Positions 53,722 to 63,965 of a stretch of DNA of 64,000 nt are shown one piece after another (positions within the stretch are counted from its first letter, which is position 1; each line of letters begins with the position of its first letter). The DNA is from Symbiodinium natans (lineage: Eukaryota; Sar; Dinophyceae; Suessiales; Symbiodiniaceae). The position numbers were made by a program, and so were the translations under genes. The stretch is taken from contig CAJNDS010002635.1 of the NCBI GenBank assembly GCA_905221605.1, positions 1,121,918 through 1,185,917 on the forward strand, in the 5' to 3' direction. The notes beneath the pieces are model-generated. The model was given only the letters and a program-made list of their open reading frames with translations, searched no databases and was not told the origin of the DNA.

Positions 53722-54649
53722 CTAGGGGTCGGAGTTTGGGGTTTAGGGTTTAGGGTTTAGGGTCTGGGGTATGGGGTTTGGGGTTTCAGGGCTTAGGGAT
53801 TTAGGGGTTTAGGGTTTTAGGGTTTTAGGATTTAAGGGTTCAGGGTTTTAAGTGTCCGGGCGTTCTCGCAGTGTAGGGTCTAGGGTTTTGAGATGTCGTG
53901 AGTTGTAAGTAGAGTTCTGATGGTGGTTTAGGTTTCAAGGCCTCAGAGTTTTGAGTTTAGGCCTTAGGGGTTCTCGACGTTCAGGGCGTAGAATGTACCC
54001 GGCTTATGACCCCTTCATGATCTCTTCCTCTGCTGGGGTACCCACAGTACGTTGCTCTTGAGCTCAAGGACACGGGACCAACATGCGAATAGGGTTTAGG
54101 GTTTCGGGTTTCGGGTTTAGGGTTTAGGGTTTAGGGTTCCTAAACCCTAAACTCGAAACTATAAAGCCCAAACAGGGTCGAAGCTCCAGGGTTTGGCACG
54201 TAGAGGGATCGAGGGTGACCCCTCGGCCGAAATCACCGAAATCCCTATCTGAAGCTCCTGACACGCGCCACAGACCCACTAAGGCCAGAAGGCAGGGGGG
54301 GGGCCTTTGGTTAGGGCTTTAGGGGCTTAGGGGTTTCGGGTTTAGGGGTTTAGTGGTTCAGGGGTGTGACGAGAAACAAACCCGAAAACAGTCCGGAGGC
54401 TAAAGTGCAGGGAGTTCCGGGAGTCTGGGCAAGCCTAAACCCCAAAACCAAAGTCCTAAACCGATTGTTTCGGGGTGTATATTAAGGGTAGTTGACTAGA
54501 TGGTTTGGGGTCACCATTCCCTGATCAGGCGATGCTCTAAGGTTAAAAAGCCCCAAACCCTAAACCCTAAACCCTAAACCCGGAACCCTAAACGCGAAAC
54601 CCTAAACCCTAAACCCTAAACCCTAAACCCTAAACCCTAAACCCTAAAG

Positions 54650-54745
54650 GTCAAAAGGGCCCAGAAAAGTGATCAGAGCCAGGCCGCGAAGGCGCGCAAC
54701 ATCTCCGTGATCCTGGGCCATGCGGAGAGCTGGATGCTGGTCTAG
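54650..54745 (+). CDS. Terminal exon candidate at a telomere-tract edge
   Basis: The acceptor is CCCTAAAG made by the tract. Thirty-one codons: VKRAQKSDQSQAAKARNISV, ILGHAESWMLV, TAG. Confidence 0.38.
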   Translation, partial: VKRAQKSDQSQAAKARNISVILGHAESWMLV

Positions 54746-54969
54746 GGTTTAGGGTTTAGGGTTTAGGGATTAGGGTTTAGGAATTGGGGTTTGGGATTTG
54801 GGATTTGGGGTTTAGGGTTTGGGGTTTAGGACCAAGATTCCTTAAGTTCCTGAGGCTCAAACCCTCCGTGTTTAGGGGTTTAGGGGTTTAGGAGTCCCCA
54901 CAACCCTAAACATCCCTAAACCCTACACCCTAAACCCCCAAAACCCAAAAACCCAAAACCCAAAACCCC

Positions 54970-55140
54970 CAAAACCCTGGACCCATACGATCTCCCCAAA
55001 CCAAGGAAGCTCAACTCTTCTGTCTGTGCGGTAAGTGCAGTATTGTGGGTCTTCTCGAAGCTCCAGCTCCCAATTCTGAGGGCAGAACGACAACTGCTTG
55101 AGGAAACGGTGAAGGGAACCCTAGAAACCCTCAAACCCTA
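54970..55140 (+). CDS. Exon candidate
   Basis: Fifty-six codons to TAA: DPYDLPKPRKLNSSVCA, VLWVFSKLQLPILRAERQLL, EETVKGTLETLKP. A textbook donor GTAAGT lies inside (after GTCTGTGCG at 55031), so the frame may be two exons around a very short intron. The opposite strand is also open. Confidence 0.35.
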
Positions 55141-55690
55141 AACGCCCCAAACCCTATAACCCGAAAACTGAAAACCTCTATAGCCCCAAAAGCAACCCAA
55201 AACCCTAGACCCTGGTCTTAAACCCTGAACTCTTAAACCTAAACCCTTAACCCCACCCCCCAAAGCCCCTATCGCCCCGCAAAACCCTCAGACCCAAAGT
55301 CCAAAAAAAAACCCAAAAGCCCCGCAAAAAAACACACCCTCAAACCCCTAAAAGCCCAAAAAGCCCTCAAACCCTGACCCGAAAACCCCCAAAAACCCTA
55401 AGACCCAAACAGACTCCCAAAGCTCAACTGCCCCAAAACCCTCAAACACCCCAACGAAAACAACAAAAAACCTAACCTAAGCCCAAACCCTCAAACCCTA
55501 AACCCTGAAAACCCTGAAGCCCTGAAACCCCCAAACCCTAAACCCTAAACCCTAAACCCCAAACCCTAAACCCCAAACCCTAAACCCTAAACCCAAACCC
55601 TAAACCCTGAAGCCCGAAACCCTCAACCCTAAACCCTAAACCCTGAACCCCTAACCCTAAACCCTAAACCCTGAAGCCCTGAGACCCCTC
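55140..55690 (-). repeat. Old, mutated telomere-type array
   Basis: C/A-rich words such as CCCTCAAACCC and CCCCAAAAACC suggest a long CCCTAAA array in decay, cleaner towards the right. Confidence 0.7.
55495..55680 (-). repeat. Telomere-type tract, degenerate
   Basis: Part of a longer C/A-rich stretch (55140-55680) that looks like an old, mutated CCCTAAA array. Confidence 0.9.
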
Positions 55691-56062
55691 AACCGCCTTC
55701 AAAGGATCAATGGGCCGATCACGGCCATGGCTTTTGTCGAGTCCTCTCTGAGCCTTGGCGCTTGCAGGGGCTTGGGGGTTTTTGGAGGTTTGGGGGGTTT
55801 GGGGTTAGGGCTAGGGTATAGGGTTTAGGGTTTTTGGGTTTAGGGTGTAGGGTTTAGGGGCTTTACAGGGTTTAGGGTTCTTGCCGATTTTTTTTGTTGT
55901 CGGAATCAATGTCCGGAGTTTGGGTTTTCGGGCCAAGCAGAAGGAAGCGCCAAGATTTGGGCGCGCGCCGCCATCTGCTCACTTAGACAGAAGTAGCAAG
56001 TTCCAACAATGAGTTTTAAAAAAGGTTAACGCTCCCAAGCTCCCTTTTGTAGATAACCCTCT

Positions 56063-56408
56063 GCATGCACAGACTCACTTCGGAGACTGATGTGGTCGAT
56101 CAAGTCGTTGCCTTAGGTCGCAAGACACATACCGCTGACTCGATGAATAACAGCACTGAGTAAGGACACGTGAAAAATTGCGAAGCAAGCGTCACCAACT
56201 GGGCGCAGGAAATCTGGCCACGTGATCATGATCAGCATGAAAAGCGGCAGACATCTCCCAATCCAGAGACATTCTTCGCGAGGTGAAGTCGTCATGCCAC
56301 ACCGTGTCCTCTGACAAAAACAAACAACGACGATGATCCTTGCGGTTCTGACACTTCCTCTGCATGCTCCTGCTCTTCGACCGCCTGCGTCGACGCGTGT
56401 CCGCTCTG
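56063..56408 (-). pseudogene. Decayed tandem duplicate of the preceding coding block
   Basis: This block repeats the 3' part of the 56.4-57 kb exon with a period of about 346 bp. Shared DNA includes CACTTCG-AGA-TGATG and GTTGCCTTA-GTCGCAAGACA. The end of the reading frame is similar (CFAIFHVSLLSAV, then CLAT, stop) but frameshifts break the acidic part. Confidence 0.5.
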
Positions 56409-56446
56409 AGCATACACAGAGTCACTTCGAAGAATGATGCGATCGA

Positions 56447-57065
56447 TCAGGTCGTTGCCTTAAGTCGCAAGACACATACAGCTGCCCCGGCCGCTAGCAA
56501 CACTAAGTAAAGACATGTGAAGAATGCAAAGCAAGCAGCACCAGGTGGGTGCTCGAATGGGCGTTGGCGCATAAAGATTTGAAGTCGTCTCCCAGAAAAT
56601 GATCTCTTCGTCGGAATCCAGACTAGATCCAGTGTCATCCGAGCAAGAAGACAACAAAGAGGACTCTTCCCCACATCCTGAGTCTGACACTTCTGCTTCA
56701 TGCTCATGCGCTGCAGTGGCATGCTGGAGCTGCAAAATCGCCCAGGCCGTAGCGATGTCATCAGCGCAAACTTCTGCGGTCTTTCCACCGACGTATGCCA
56801 TGTCCTCCCGACTTGTGTTGGGATTCGCGTCGGCGTCCTGGTTGACGATCTGAAAGCATCCATGAATACGACTTGGGTCAACCAGGAAGAAACCTTGGGC
56901 AGCCCGGACGACGGCTCGCGCTCCGCCGTGCTTCCATACGTGGAGATTGTGCCACGGATGCGTGCGACAACTGCTGTTTGTCTGGACTAACAGGTGACCC
57001 CCTAAACCGCAAACTAGAAGGCCATAAGCCCGTAAACGGAGCCCCAGAAAAAAGGGAAAAAACAA
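56447..57065 (-). CDS. Hypothetical protein exon with C-terminal hydrophobic segment
   Basis: An open frame of about 200 codons on the minus strand. The plausible part runs from about 56990 to the stop near 56460: ARAVVRAAQGFFLVDPSRIH, EDMAYVGGKTAEVCADDIAT, then a Ser/Asp/Glu-rich stretch (SSLLSSCSDDTGSSLDSDEE) and a hydrophobic tail (CCLLCILHMSLLSV). It could be a tail-anchored or secreted-pathway protein. No domain is recognised. A decayed tandem copy of its 3' part lies at 56063-56400. Confidence 0.45.
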
Positions 57066-57100
57066 CTAAGCACTAAACCCCTGATTTTTATGTGCTCCAG

Positions 57101-57142
57101 GCTCGCGAGCTGGCCCTCTCAAAAGCCTTTGTTTCTGGGTGA
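57101..57142 (+). CDS. Short terminal exon candidate
   Basis: The acceptor TATGTGCTCCAG precedes ARELALSKAFVSG and TGA. Confidence 0.28.
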   Translation, partial: ARELALSKAFVSG

Positions 57143-57460
57143 TTGCAGGGTTTGTAGGGCCTTAGGTCAATGGATTCGTACCTTTTTCAATCCAGGCGAG
57201 ACGGTTACCCGGCTTAGGGTTTAGGGTTTAGGGTTTAGGGTTTAGGGTTTAGGGGTCTAGGGTTTAGGGTTTAGCCCCAGAAGCCCGGAGTCCAATAACT
57301 CCTTCACCCCAAAAACCCTAAGCCTCAACCCGAGACCCCGGCCGCGGTTGTCGGAGAACGCCGGATCTTAGGGTTTAGGGTTTAGGGTTTCGGGTTTAGG
57401 GTTTAGGGTTTAGGGCGAGGGTTTATACGGTTTGGGTGCTTAGCTGCTTAGGGTTTAGAG

Positions 57461-57505
57461 GCCTTCGAGAGCTCTCAGGGTTCTCTTTGCCTTCGTTCTG
57501 CAACC
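57461..57505 (+). CDS. Micro-exon candidate
   Basis: TTTAGAG acceptor, AFESSQGSLCLRSAT, then the donor GTAAACCC. Confidence 0.28.
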
Positions 57506-58687
57506 GTAAACCCTAAAACCCTAGACCCCAAACCCTAAACCCAAAATTTCAAAATCCCAAACCCTAAACCCTAAACCCTGAACCCTAAACCCTAAACCCC
57601 ACAAAGGGGTTTCAGGGTCCCTGTCCTTTCCGAGGTGCGGCGCAGCCCAGGTGAGGTAGTTCAGGCGCCTTGCCGTCGTTCACTCTTAAGATCAGGGTTT
57701 AGGGTTTAGGGTTTAGGGTTTTAGGGTTTAGGGTTGAGGGGCTTTAGGTTTTAGGTTTAGGGTTAAGGGGTCAGGGTTTCAGGTTTTAGGTTGAGGGTTT
57801 TAGGGCTTTGGGGTTTTAGGGTCCAGGGTTGAGCTTATAATCCCATAACCCACCTGACTGACCCTACTAAGTCAGTCACAAGGGCTTCCATGGCGGGCTT
57901 ACCAAGGGTTTGGGATTTAGGGTTATAAGGGTTTAGGCTCATAAGGGTTTAGGGCTTACATGGGTTTAGGGTTTAGGGTTTAGGGGCAGGGTTATAAGGG
58001 TTACAAGGGCTTGGGCTCTATATGGGTTCAGGGTTTATGTGTCATACGGGCTCAGGGTTAAGGGTTACAAGGGTTTGGCTTTAGGGTATAGGGTTAAACG
58101 GCAGGCTTGAAGGCTTGAGGGCTTAGGGTTCTGTTGGTGGGGTTTGGCCCTAAACCCTCAACGCTAACTAGGATTTTCAAGGCTTGAGGTTTATACAAGC
58201 AAGCATTTTGAGAGCCCCCTGCTAGGGCGAGAAAAGGCCAGAAATGAATGTAGAAGACCTGTAGATGGGATGTATACGAGGGAAACAGCCCGACTCTGGG
58301 CAAAGTTAGTCTGCGTTCCTTTACCCTGTGCTCGAAACCCCTAAACCCTAAACCCTGAACCCGCCCAGGGTTCGGAGGTTGAAAATTTGGGCGTCGGGCG
58401 CCGGATCTGCGAGCTTAGGGTGTAGGGCCCTCGCCCTTTAACTCTGAAACCTAGGCATAAGCCTGAAAGACAATACATCCCGCGGCGGCTGAAATTCATT
58501 GGGGTTTGCCTTAAGACTTCAGCAACAGTAGGGTTTAGGGTACTCCTTTTTGTGTAGCTTACCTAAGAGACCGATCAGGAGATTTCGGGCCTAAACCCTA
58601 AACCCTAAACCTCAAACCCTAAACCCTAAACCCTAAACCCTAAACCCTAAACCCTAAACCCTAACCCTAAACCGGGTTCATTTGCCC

Positions 58688-59042
58688 ATGAAGGCAGTCG
58701 CGCCTCAAGGATGCCAAGTCGAGGCGCTCCTGCGCAGGAGCCCCTTCTGGCAACTATATCCTGGTAGCCCGAGAATCCTATTCTGGTAGGGGTACCCTTT
58801 GGGGGGGGGGGGGTTTAGGGTTTAGGGTTTAGGGTTTAGGGTTTAGGGTTTAGGGTTTAGGGTGTAGGGTTTAGGGTTTAGGGCCTCATCCAGTAGTTCT
58901 TGGTCCAACACTTACTAGCGACTGGACTGTGTGGATCGCTGGTTACATCTCCGAAATAATAGGAAAGGTGTGAAGAGAAAAATAATATCATGTGGTGTTT
59001 TGCACGTGCCTACATTATTATTCACAGGAACGAAACGAATGA
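58688..59042 (+). CDS. Small three-exon gene model, unknown function
   Basis: Exons 58688-58763, 58894-58967 and 59028-59042 join from ATG to TGA into 54 residues (starts MKAVAPQGCQVEALLRRSPF, middle TSDWTVWIAGYISEIIGK, ends ERNE). Donors are CTG|GTAGCCC (the GTAGCCC is the terminal motif of MITE family F4) and AAG|GTGTGAAG. Acceptors are CATCCAG and the pyrimidine-rich TATTATTCACAG. Intron 1 contains a G-run and a telomere tract. All phases agree. The central segment could be a weak hydrophobic helix. No family is recognised. Confidence 0.42.
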
Positions 59043-59126
59043 ACGGAGAGAACAATCATGCTGCATGAAATAGAAAAGAAAGAGAAAATCACGCGGCTAT
59101 TTCGTTCATTGCACTCACTCTTATTG

Positions 59127-59229
59127 TATTACTTCGAACTTGTCCCTCACGTCGCGGGAACGTAGCACGCAGTAGGGCACCTGCGTGCTGCGGCAGATGT
59201 CCCTGTGCGCCGCAACACGCGCGAGTGCG
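59127..59229 (-). CDS. Exon candidate, Cys/Arg-rich
   Basis: ALARVAAHRDICRSTQVPYC, VLRSRDVRDKFE. The acceptor could be GCGCACAG inside it. Confidence 0.35.
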
Positions 59230-59711
59230 GGATGGGGACGAGGTGAGGATCACTTAAGAGATGCTGCAGAGGGTGTCCCCTTTGCTCACAGGGTCACTAG
59301 GATGGCATGGGAGGGGAGAGTGGAGGGAGGGAGGGAGGGAGGGGATTTTCGTATGCCTTAAAGAAGTACTACTTGTTAGGAGCCCTTATAGGCTGGGCTC
59401 ACATGAGCCCTTATCCCAAGACCTAAACCCAAACAGGAGACTGTAAAATGACCCTAAACCCTTAACCCTAAACCCTAAACCCTAAACCCCTAAACCCCTA
59501 AACCCCTAAACCCCTAAACCCCAAACCTTAAACCCTAAACCCTAAACCCTGAACCCTGAACCCTAAACCGCAACTGTACAACTTTACTTTCACTGGGGGT
59601 GGCGGGGGGGGGGGGGGGGGGGGGCTCCCTTCCAAACATCGGTTCATCAGATGAGGGTTTAGGGTTTAGTGTTTAGGGTTTAGGGTTTAGGGTTTAGGGT
59701 GGAGCAAACCC

Positions 59712-59882
59712 ATGTCTATCTCTCTCTCCTGTCTCTCCCGCTCTCTCCCAAAACCTGAGAACCGTCAACCCTCAATCATATCAAACCCTACCCTACAGTT
59801 TGAGGAGTTGCTAGGGCACCCCGGTTCTGCAGACGTGGCACCCTGGGAAAAAAGTGTAAACAGCCTGAGCCCCAATTCTTAA
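59712..59882 (+). CDS. Small ORF of 56 codons
   Basis: ATG to TAA without interruption: MSISLSCLSRSLPKPENRQP, then LQFEELLGHPGSADVAPWEK. A CTACAG acceptor at 59798 precedes TTTGAGGAG, so the real coding part may be only the second half as a terminal exon. Confidence 0.4.
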   Translation: MSISLSCLSRSLPKPENRQPSIISNPTLQFEELLGHPGSADVAPWEKSVNSLSPNS

Positions 59883-60045
59883 TTCCAAAGCCCTAAACCC
59901 TTCCTCAACCCTAAGCCCTTACTAAACTCTGAACCCCTAAATCTCACCCTAAACCCTAAACCCTAAACCTAAAATTCTAAACCCTAAGCCCAACAACAAA
60001 AACCCAACAACAAGAGAAGGCCCCCCCCCCCCCCCCCCCCCTCGC

Positions 60046-60115
60046 CTCTCTGAGGCCTTCCAGGGCCAGTGCGCCTCTGAGAATTGAGTCGGCGTCGAGC
60101 TCCGCGACGGAGCAC
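60046..60115 (-). CDS. Exon candidate ending at a G-run
   Basis: ATCTGCGAG acceptor, CSVAELDADSILRGALALEG, LRE, then GCGAGGGG (possible GC donor) and a long homopolymer. Confidence 0.36.
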
Positions 60116-60144
60116 CTCGCAGATTGCAGAGGTAGCCTGTTTTG

Positions 60145-60395
60145 GTTTAGGGTTTAGGGTTTAGGGTTTAGGGTTTAGGGTTTAGGGTTTAGGGTTTAGG
60201 GTTTAGGGTTTAGGGTTTAGGGTTTAGGGTTTAGGGTTTAGGGTTTCGGGTTTCGGGTTTCGGGTTTAGGGGTTTAGGGGTTTAGGGTTTAGGGTTTAGG
60301 GTTTAGGGTTTAGGGTTTAGGGTTTAGGGTTTAGGGTTTAGGGTTTAGGCTTTAGGCTTTAGGGTTTAGGGTTTAGGGTTTAGGGTTTAGGGTTC
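60145..60395 (+). repeat. Longest telomere-type tract
   Basis: About 35 units with a short TTTCGGG block in the middle. Confidence 0.97.
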
Positions 60396-60565
60396 ACCTC
60401 GCAGATTCCTTAAGGGAGGGGGGTTCGGGGGGGATCTTTGGGGAGTAGTAGGGTTTAGGATTTGGGATTTAGGGTTTAGGGTTTAGGGTTCAGTGGTTTG
60501 CAGTGCTCTTGCAGGTCCTGTGCAGGGATTTCAGCTGCGTTCTTGTGACTTTAGGGGGGAGATGG

Positions 60566-60675
60566 CCCAAAGGATCCATGTACCTATATAGTATATACTT
60601 GGGCCCTAAAGCTACTATATAGGAACCCCTTTAAGGCCCAAGTATATACTATATAGGTACATGGATCCTTTGGGT
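60566..60675. mobile_element. MITE family F3 with a 9-bp target duplication
   Basis: Ends CCCAAAGGATCCATGTACC / GGTACATGGATCCTTTGGG, core GGGCCCTAAAGCTACTATAT. GGGAGATGG is present at 60557-60565 and 60676-60684. Confidence 0.88.
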
Positions 60676-60680
60676 GGGAG

Positions 60681-61412
60681 ATGGCAGTCGCCATGTTCGC
60701 TCCGCATCGGCCGCGCAAGCCATCCAAGTTCCACGCCGCAGCCAAGCGCCGTGAAAAAGGCCTCTTCGAGAGCCGGGGCCTCTTCTGCAGAGCATGCTCT
60801 GACTTCTCCCTAAACCCTAAACCCTAAACCCTAAACCCTAAACCCTAAACCCTAAACCCTAAACCCTGAACCCTAAACCCTAAACCTGCTGCAAGTCTGC
60901 GGACACGCTTTCAGCGAGCTCAGCCGACTCGGAGCTGCACTCGGCCGACTCGGCCTCACTCCGACTCACTCCCCTAAACCCTAAACCCTAAACCCTAAAC
61001 CCTAAACCCTAAACCCTAAACCCTAAACTCTTCTGCAGCCGCAATCCGTCCATCGCGCGGAAGCCTTGCAGGCGCTCCTGCAGTCTGTCCTCCCTGCCTG
61101 TCTGTGGCAGGCCAAGCAGGCTCAAGGCATCAGTGTTTAGGGTTTAGGGTTCGGGGTTTAGGGTTTAGAGGTTTAGGAAAGGTCTACCTGGAACTCTCTT
61201 TACCTGCAGTTGCTATGGGTTATACCTACTCATTGAGGGGTAGTTACTACGAAACTGCAAGTCAATACTGTAAAGTCCCAGGTGGGATTTCTAGGGCTTG
61301 TAGGTTGTTTAGGGTTTGTAGGGTTTATAGGGTTTCTAGGGATTGTAGGATTTATATGTATATAGAGTTCGCAGGAGTATTTGGGCGTAGGGTTTGCAAC
61401 CGTAAGCCTTGA
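60681..61412 (+). CDS. Four-exon gene model next to a MITE, unknown function
   Basis: The first exon starts at ATG 60681 (MAVAMFAPHRPRKPSKFHAA, then KRREKGLFESRGLFC) and ends near 60797, probably at a GC donor. Exons 61039-61132 (SVHRAEALQALLQSVLPACL), 61210-61281 (AMGYTYSLRGSYYETASQYC) and 61375-61412 (VFGRRVCNRKP, stop) follow in phase. The acceptors CTCTTCTGCAG, CTCTTTACCTGCAG and GAGTTCGCAG are strong; the donors are GTGTTTAGG and GTGGGATTT. CTCTTCTGCAG also occurs at the end of exon 1, an 11-base direct repeat bracketing intron 1. The N-terminus is basic and could be a targeting sequence. No domain is recognised. Confidence 0.42.
60886..60962 (-). CDS. Exon candidate, Ser/Glu-rich
   Basis: SEAESAECSSESAELAESVS, ADLQQ, ending CAG|GTTTAGGG. 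The plus strand is also open and carries the four-exon model whose intron would span it, so one of the two is wrong or they overlap. Confidence 0.3.
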
Positions 61413-61736
61413 ACCTTGTTCTTCGTCAAGCGGTCAAGACTTTAACTCCTAGGGAACTGACTCGAAAAGAGACGCAAACTCGACACCCGGAACCCTCAAT
61501 CCGGTTTAGGGTTTAGGGTTTAGGGTGTAGTGCTTAGGGTATCCCTGAACTCGAATCTTCCTGAACTCCCTGAGCTCCCTGATCGCCCTAAAGCTCCCTA
61601 AATCTCCCGCAAAATTCCCGAATCTCCACCCCGACTTGGAAGTTCATGGTTAATTAGGGTTTAGGGTTTAGGGTTTGCGGTCTAGGGTTTCGGGTTTGTT
61701 TAGGGTTTAGGGTTTAGGGTTTAGGGTTTAGGGCTA

Positions 61737-61878
61737 CTTGGAGGTTCAGGGTACTTATTAGCTACAATTATAACTGTACCTCTAACCCACTTATAAACCC
61801 CTTAAGTGCCCTAATATGGTTAAAAGTACAGAAGTAAGTACAGCTACAAATGGTTAATAAGTACCATGAACCGCCAAG
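61737..61878. mobile_element. MITE family F1
   Basis: Same ends as 43734, flanked by TA. Confidence 0.8.
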
Positions 61879-62079
61879 TAGGGCTCCATGTACCAAATTT
61901 AAAGCCCAAGTCTTCCCTCTTGAGGTACATGGACCCTGAGGGCTAAATCTAGGAACCTCAAACCATCCTAAACCCTAAGCCCTAGACCCTAGACCCTACA
62001 CCCTAGACCCTAAACCCTAGCCCTAAACCCTAAACCCTGAACCCTGAACCCTAAACCCTAAACTGACCATAAACCCATC

Positions 62080-62163
62080 TCAGCCCGCGGGCTCGGGAAG
62101 TGACAGGGCGGCCGCCAGACGCGCGGCCGCCGCCGCCGGCGCGGCGCGAAGGCCCTCGAGCTC
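62080..62163 (-). CDS. Terminal exon candidate, Ala-rich helix
   Basis: The strong acceptor GCCGCCCGTTTTAG is followed by ELEGLRAAPAAAAARLAAAL, SLPEPAG and TGA. G+C-rich coding on both strands makes the frame less certain. Confidence 0.4.
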   Translation of the reverse strand, partial: ELEGLRAAPAAAAARLAAALSLPEPAG

Positions 62164-62409
62164 CTAAAACGGGCGGCAGCGGAGGGTGGGGGTGGGTGGT
62201 TTAGGGTTTAGGGTTTGGGGTTTAGAGTTTGGGGTTTAGGGTTTAGGGTTTCAGGGTTTAGGGTGTTAGGGTTTTAGGGTTAAGGGTTTAGGGGTTGAGG
62301 GGTTTAGGGTCTGAGATTAGGAAGTAAGGGTCTAGGAAGGTGCAGAATGGGGAGGGTCAGAAGCCCAAATGCGCATGTCTCGTGAATGTTGGGAGCTTCA
62401 TATGGTGGT

Positions 62410-62652
62410 TTGCCAAAATAGGGGTACCCTTTTGAGGGCCCCTTTGAGGAGATTCTATTTCTATTTGGGGTATCATCAAAGGGCTTCTGTGGGCGGGGGA
62501 AGGGGGCGCTAGGGTCTAGGGGGGTTTAGGGTTTCGGGTTTAGGGTGGGGGGGGAGCGAGGGGTTCCGAAAACCCGGGTTTCCATAAACGAATCTTGGTC
62601 CTTATTTTAAGGGATTCCTACTATTTGAGGGGTCTATTTTAGGGTTCCCCTC
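62410..62652. mobile_element. MITE family F5
   Basis: CCAAAATAGGGGTACCC on the left and GGGGTCTATTTTAGGG on the right. Related partial copies at 3339-3420, 8755-8850 and 39050-39150 share AGTAGGATCCC and AAGGACCCCAATA. Confidence 0.55.
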
Positions 62653-62845
62653 GCTCGAATTCTCCTGCAGCCTACCAGGCCTAGGGGCATCACGCCGGTT
62701 TGGTTTAGGGTTTAGGGTTTAGGGTTTGGGGTTTAGGGTTTAATTAGGGTTTAGGGTTTAGGGTTCAGGGTTTACAGTAGGGTTTAGGGATCAGAGTTGA
62801 AGGTTTAGGGTTTAGGGATAAGGGCTTGGGGTCTAGGGTTCTCGT

Positions 62846-62950
62846 AGAAAGGGACGATGGGAGCTCCTCCGTCTCGGGCTTGCCCAGCCTTGGCAGGAGC
62901 GAAGTTGAGGATCATTCGCAGTTCTTCTGGGCCCTTGAACCGGGACCCCC
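62846..62950 (-). CDS. Exon candidate
   Basis: FKGPEELRMILNFAPAKAGQ, ARDGGAPIVPFYE; very regular protein-like composition. Splice sites are uncertain (GTCCCTTT could be the donor). Confidence 0.4.
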
Positions 62951-63854
62951 TTCTAGGGTTTAGGGTTTAGGGTTTAGGTTTAAATACACTTATATACCCT
63001 ATACAACCCAAGGGCACCACTGCAGAACCCCCCAAGAGGAGGGAAGGGACCACAATAAGGGACCATACAACTGTGAAAGCATCGCAGCGCCAGCCGACCC
63101 CTCTGAATCTTCCGGCGGGCTACATGCAATGATATTGTGTTGCACGCACATGCCAAAAAACAAACGTGCATAAGTACCCTAAACGCCCCCAAACCCTAAA
63201 CCCTAAACCCTAACTAAACCCTAAACCCTACCCTAAGCCATAAACCCTAAGCCCTAAGCCCTAAGCCCTAAGCCCTAAGCCCCAAGCCCCAATAGCCCTA
63301 ATAGCCCTAATAGCCCTAAGCCCTAAACCCTAAACCCTGAAGCCTAGAACCCTAAACCCTAAACCCTAACCATGATTTTTCCCCTGGCGGCCCAGACACT
63401 CCAAGGTGGGGTAGCCGTCGTCACCGGGTCGCATCCGTGGCAAGAGCGCCTCTCCCAAGGTTTCCGGTTTAGGGTTTAGGGTTTAGGGCTAGGGTTTAGG
63501 GTTTAGGGTTTAGGGTTTAGGGTTTAGGGTTTAGGGTTTCGGGTCTAGGGATCAAGGTTTAGGACGTAGAGTTTAGGGCATCAGGCTCCGGATTCTTCGC
63601 CCTAAGTCGCAAGAATTCTAAAACCGTAAGCCCTAAAGCGAGCACATCCTAAACCTTCAGAACGCCCAAAGGCACACAAGTCCAAACCGTAGACCCTAAA
63701 CCCTAAACCCTAAACCCTAAACCCTGAACCCCAGATGGCAAAACAAGCCCCAACGAACTATGCAACGCCTGGGTTCCAGGCTTCTGCTTGAACCCCAAAC
63801 CCTAAACCCTAAACCCTAAACCCTAAACCCTAAACCCTAAACCCTAAACCCTAA

Positions 63855-63965
63855 ACTGTCAGTGCAAAGGAGCCTGGTTGGTCGGAACTGTGGGGGCTTG
63901 TACAGTTCAGGGGCATCAGAGGTGTGGAGCTCCAAAGAAGCCTTCACTGGGTCTTGGGTTAGATA
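63855..63965 (-). CDS. Exon candidate
   Basis: TQDPVKASLELHTSDAPELY, KPPQFRPTRLLCTD between telomere tracts. The plus strand is also open. Confidence 0.35.
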
